Source of the DNA: Thiobacillus sp. UBA6918
GTDB taxonomy: Bacteria > Pseudomonadota > Gammaproteobacteria > Burkholderiales > Thiobacillaceae
Direction: 5' to 3'
Length of the DNA: 6,031 nucleotides
NCBI GenBank assembly: GCA_002450925.1
Contig: DKAU01000121.1
Span: forward strand, 3,098 to 9,128
Translations under genes and position numbers: made by a program
Shown: in pieces, positions 5,398 through 6,031 of the stretch
Numbering within the stretch: position 1 is the first letter of the stretch
Layout: every line of letters starts with the position of its first letter
Notes under the pieces: generated by a model
Databases searched by the model: none
What the model was told of the DNA's origin: nothing
The model's input: the letters and a program-made list of their open reading frames with translations, nothing else

Positions 5398-6031
5398 AAT
5401 TCGAATTGCTCGGTACCTCCGGAAAAGCCCGGCGCGGACGCCTGACGCTGACCCACGGCACGGTGGATACGCCCGTGTTCATGCCGGTGGGCACTTACGG
5501 CACGGTGAAAGCCATGTCGCCGTGTGAATTGAAAAAACTCGGCGCCGAGATCGTGCTGGGCAACACTTTCCACCTATGGCTGCGGCCCGGGCTGGATGTC
5601 ATCGAAACCTTTGGCGGATTGCACAAGTTCATGGGTTGGGACGGGCCCATTCTCACCGACTCCGGCGGCTTTCAGGTATTCAGCCTGGGCAAATTGCGCA
5701 AGATCACCGAAGAAGGCGTGAAATTCGCCTCGCCCATCAACGGTGACAAGCTTTTTCTTACGCCGGAGGAATCGATGCGAATTCAAAAAGTACTGAATTC
5801 CGACATCGTGATGATTTTCGACGAGTGCACGCCATACCCTGCCGACCGCAAGGCGGCATCCGATTCGATGCAATTGTCGCTGCGCTGGGCCGAGCGCTCG
5901 AAAAAGGCGCACGAAGGCAATCCCAATGCTCTGTTCGGTATCGTGCAGGGTGGGATGTACGAGGAATTGCGCGATCAGTCCCTGGCCAAACTCACGGAAA
6001 TCGGCTTTGACGGCTATGCCATCGGCGGCCT
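5394..6031 (+). CDS. tgt: tRNA-guanine transglycosylase, 5' part (3' end outside window)
   Basis: Tgt exchanges guanine 34 in GUN-anticodon tRNAs for the queuine precursor preQ1, the step before QueA. The 212 visible codons begin MKFELLGTSGKARRGRL and include TPVFMPVGTYGTVKAM (26-41), GNTFHLWLRPG (56-66), the substrate-binding DSGGFQVFS (Asp89), IFDECTPYP (Asp143) and GIVQGG (182-187). The numbers of Asp89 and Asp143 agree with my recollection of the E. coli enzyme. The catalytic nucleophile Asp (about 264) and the zinc site lie in the missing C-terminal part, so integrity there cannot be judged. The start codon overlaps the queA stop (ATGA), giving coupled expression of the two queuosine enzymes. 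The frame is open to the last base. Confidence 0.97.
   Translation, partial: MKFELLGTSGKARRGRLTLTHGTVDTPVFMPVGTYGTVKAMSPCELKKLGAEIVLGNTFHLWLRPGLDVIETFGGLHKFMGWDGPILTDSGGFQVFSLGKLRKITEEGVKFASPINGDKLFLTPEESMRIQKVLNSDIVMIFDECTPYPADRKAASDSMQLSLRWAERSKKAHEGNPNALFGIVQGGMYEELRDQSLAKLTEIGFDGYAIGG

Overview
The window looks like a chromosomal segment of a betaproteobacterium. The evidence is moderate GC content and beta/gamma-type panD, queA and tgt sequences. Taxonomy below class is a guess; I could not search.

Layout. (1) Positions 1-327 hold the 3' part of panD (beta-alanine for pantothenate/CoA), closed by a strong hairpin terminator. (2) Positions 422-1657 on the minus strand encode a 411-aa exported OmpA-domain protein. 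Its middle is an unusual methionine-rich tandem repeat of about 13 residues, built around Asp-Pro. (3) Positions 1658-2078 are a 421-bp divergent intergenic region with a candidate minus-strand promoter, a near-palindrome on its -10 element, and a small inverted repeat in the next gene's leader. (4) Positions 2079-4105 hold a three-gene operon of bufferin type: a small exported cysteine-rich precursor (bufA, second or 'BufA2' type), a DUF692/MNIO multinuclear iron oxidase (bufB) and its DUF2063-type partner (bufC). (5) Positions 4247-4359 hold a promoter and a tRNA-Leu(CAA). (6) From 4372 to the window end lie queA and the first part of tgt, the last two steps of queuosine insertion into tRNA that take place on the tRNA itself.

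How the genes work together. BufB and BufC should convert cysteines of BufA into metal-binding heterocycles before export; the mature peptide is then a periplasmic copper-binding metallophore. The divergent neighbour is also exported and carries about 31 Met in 130 residues, a composition that can bind Cu(I). A shared role in copper handling is therefore a reasonable but unproven idea. Between bufA and bufB there is a terminator hairpin whose 3' arm can instead pair with a downstream segment in a perfect 15-bp stem. This attenuator-like arrangement begins 5 nt after the bufA stop codon and could set the ratio of peptide to enzymes. In the last block the tRNA-Leu sits only 12 nt upstream of queA with no terminator, so the strong tRNA promoter may also drive queA-tgt.
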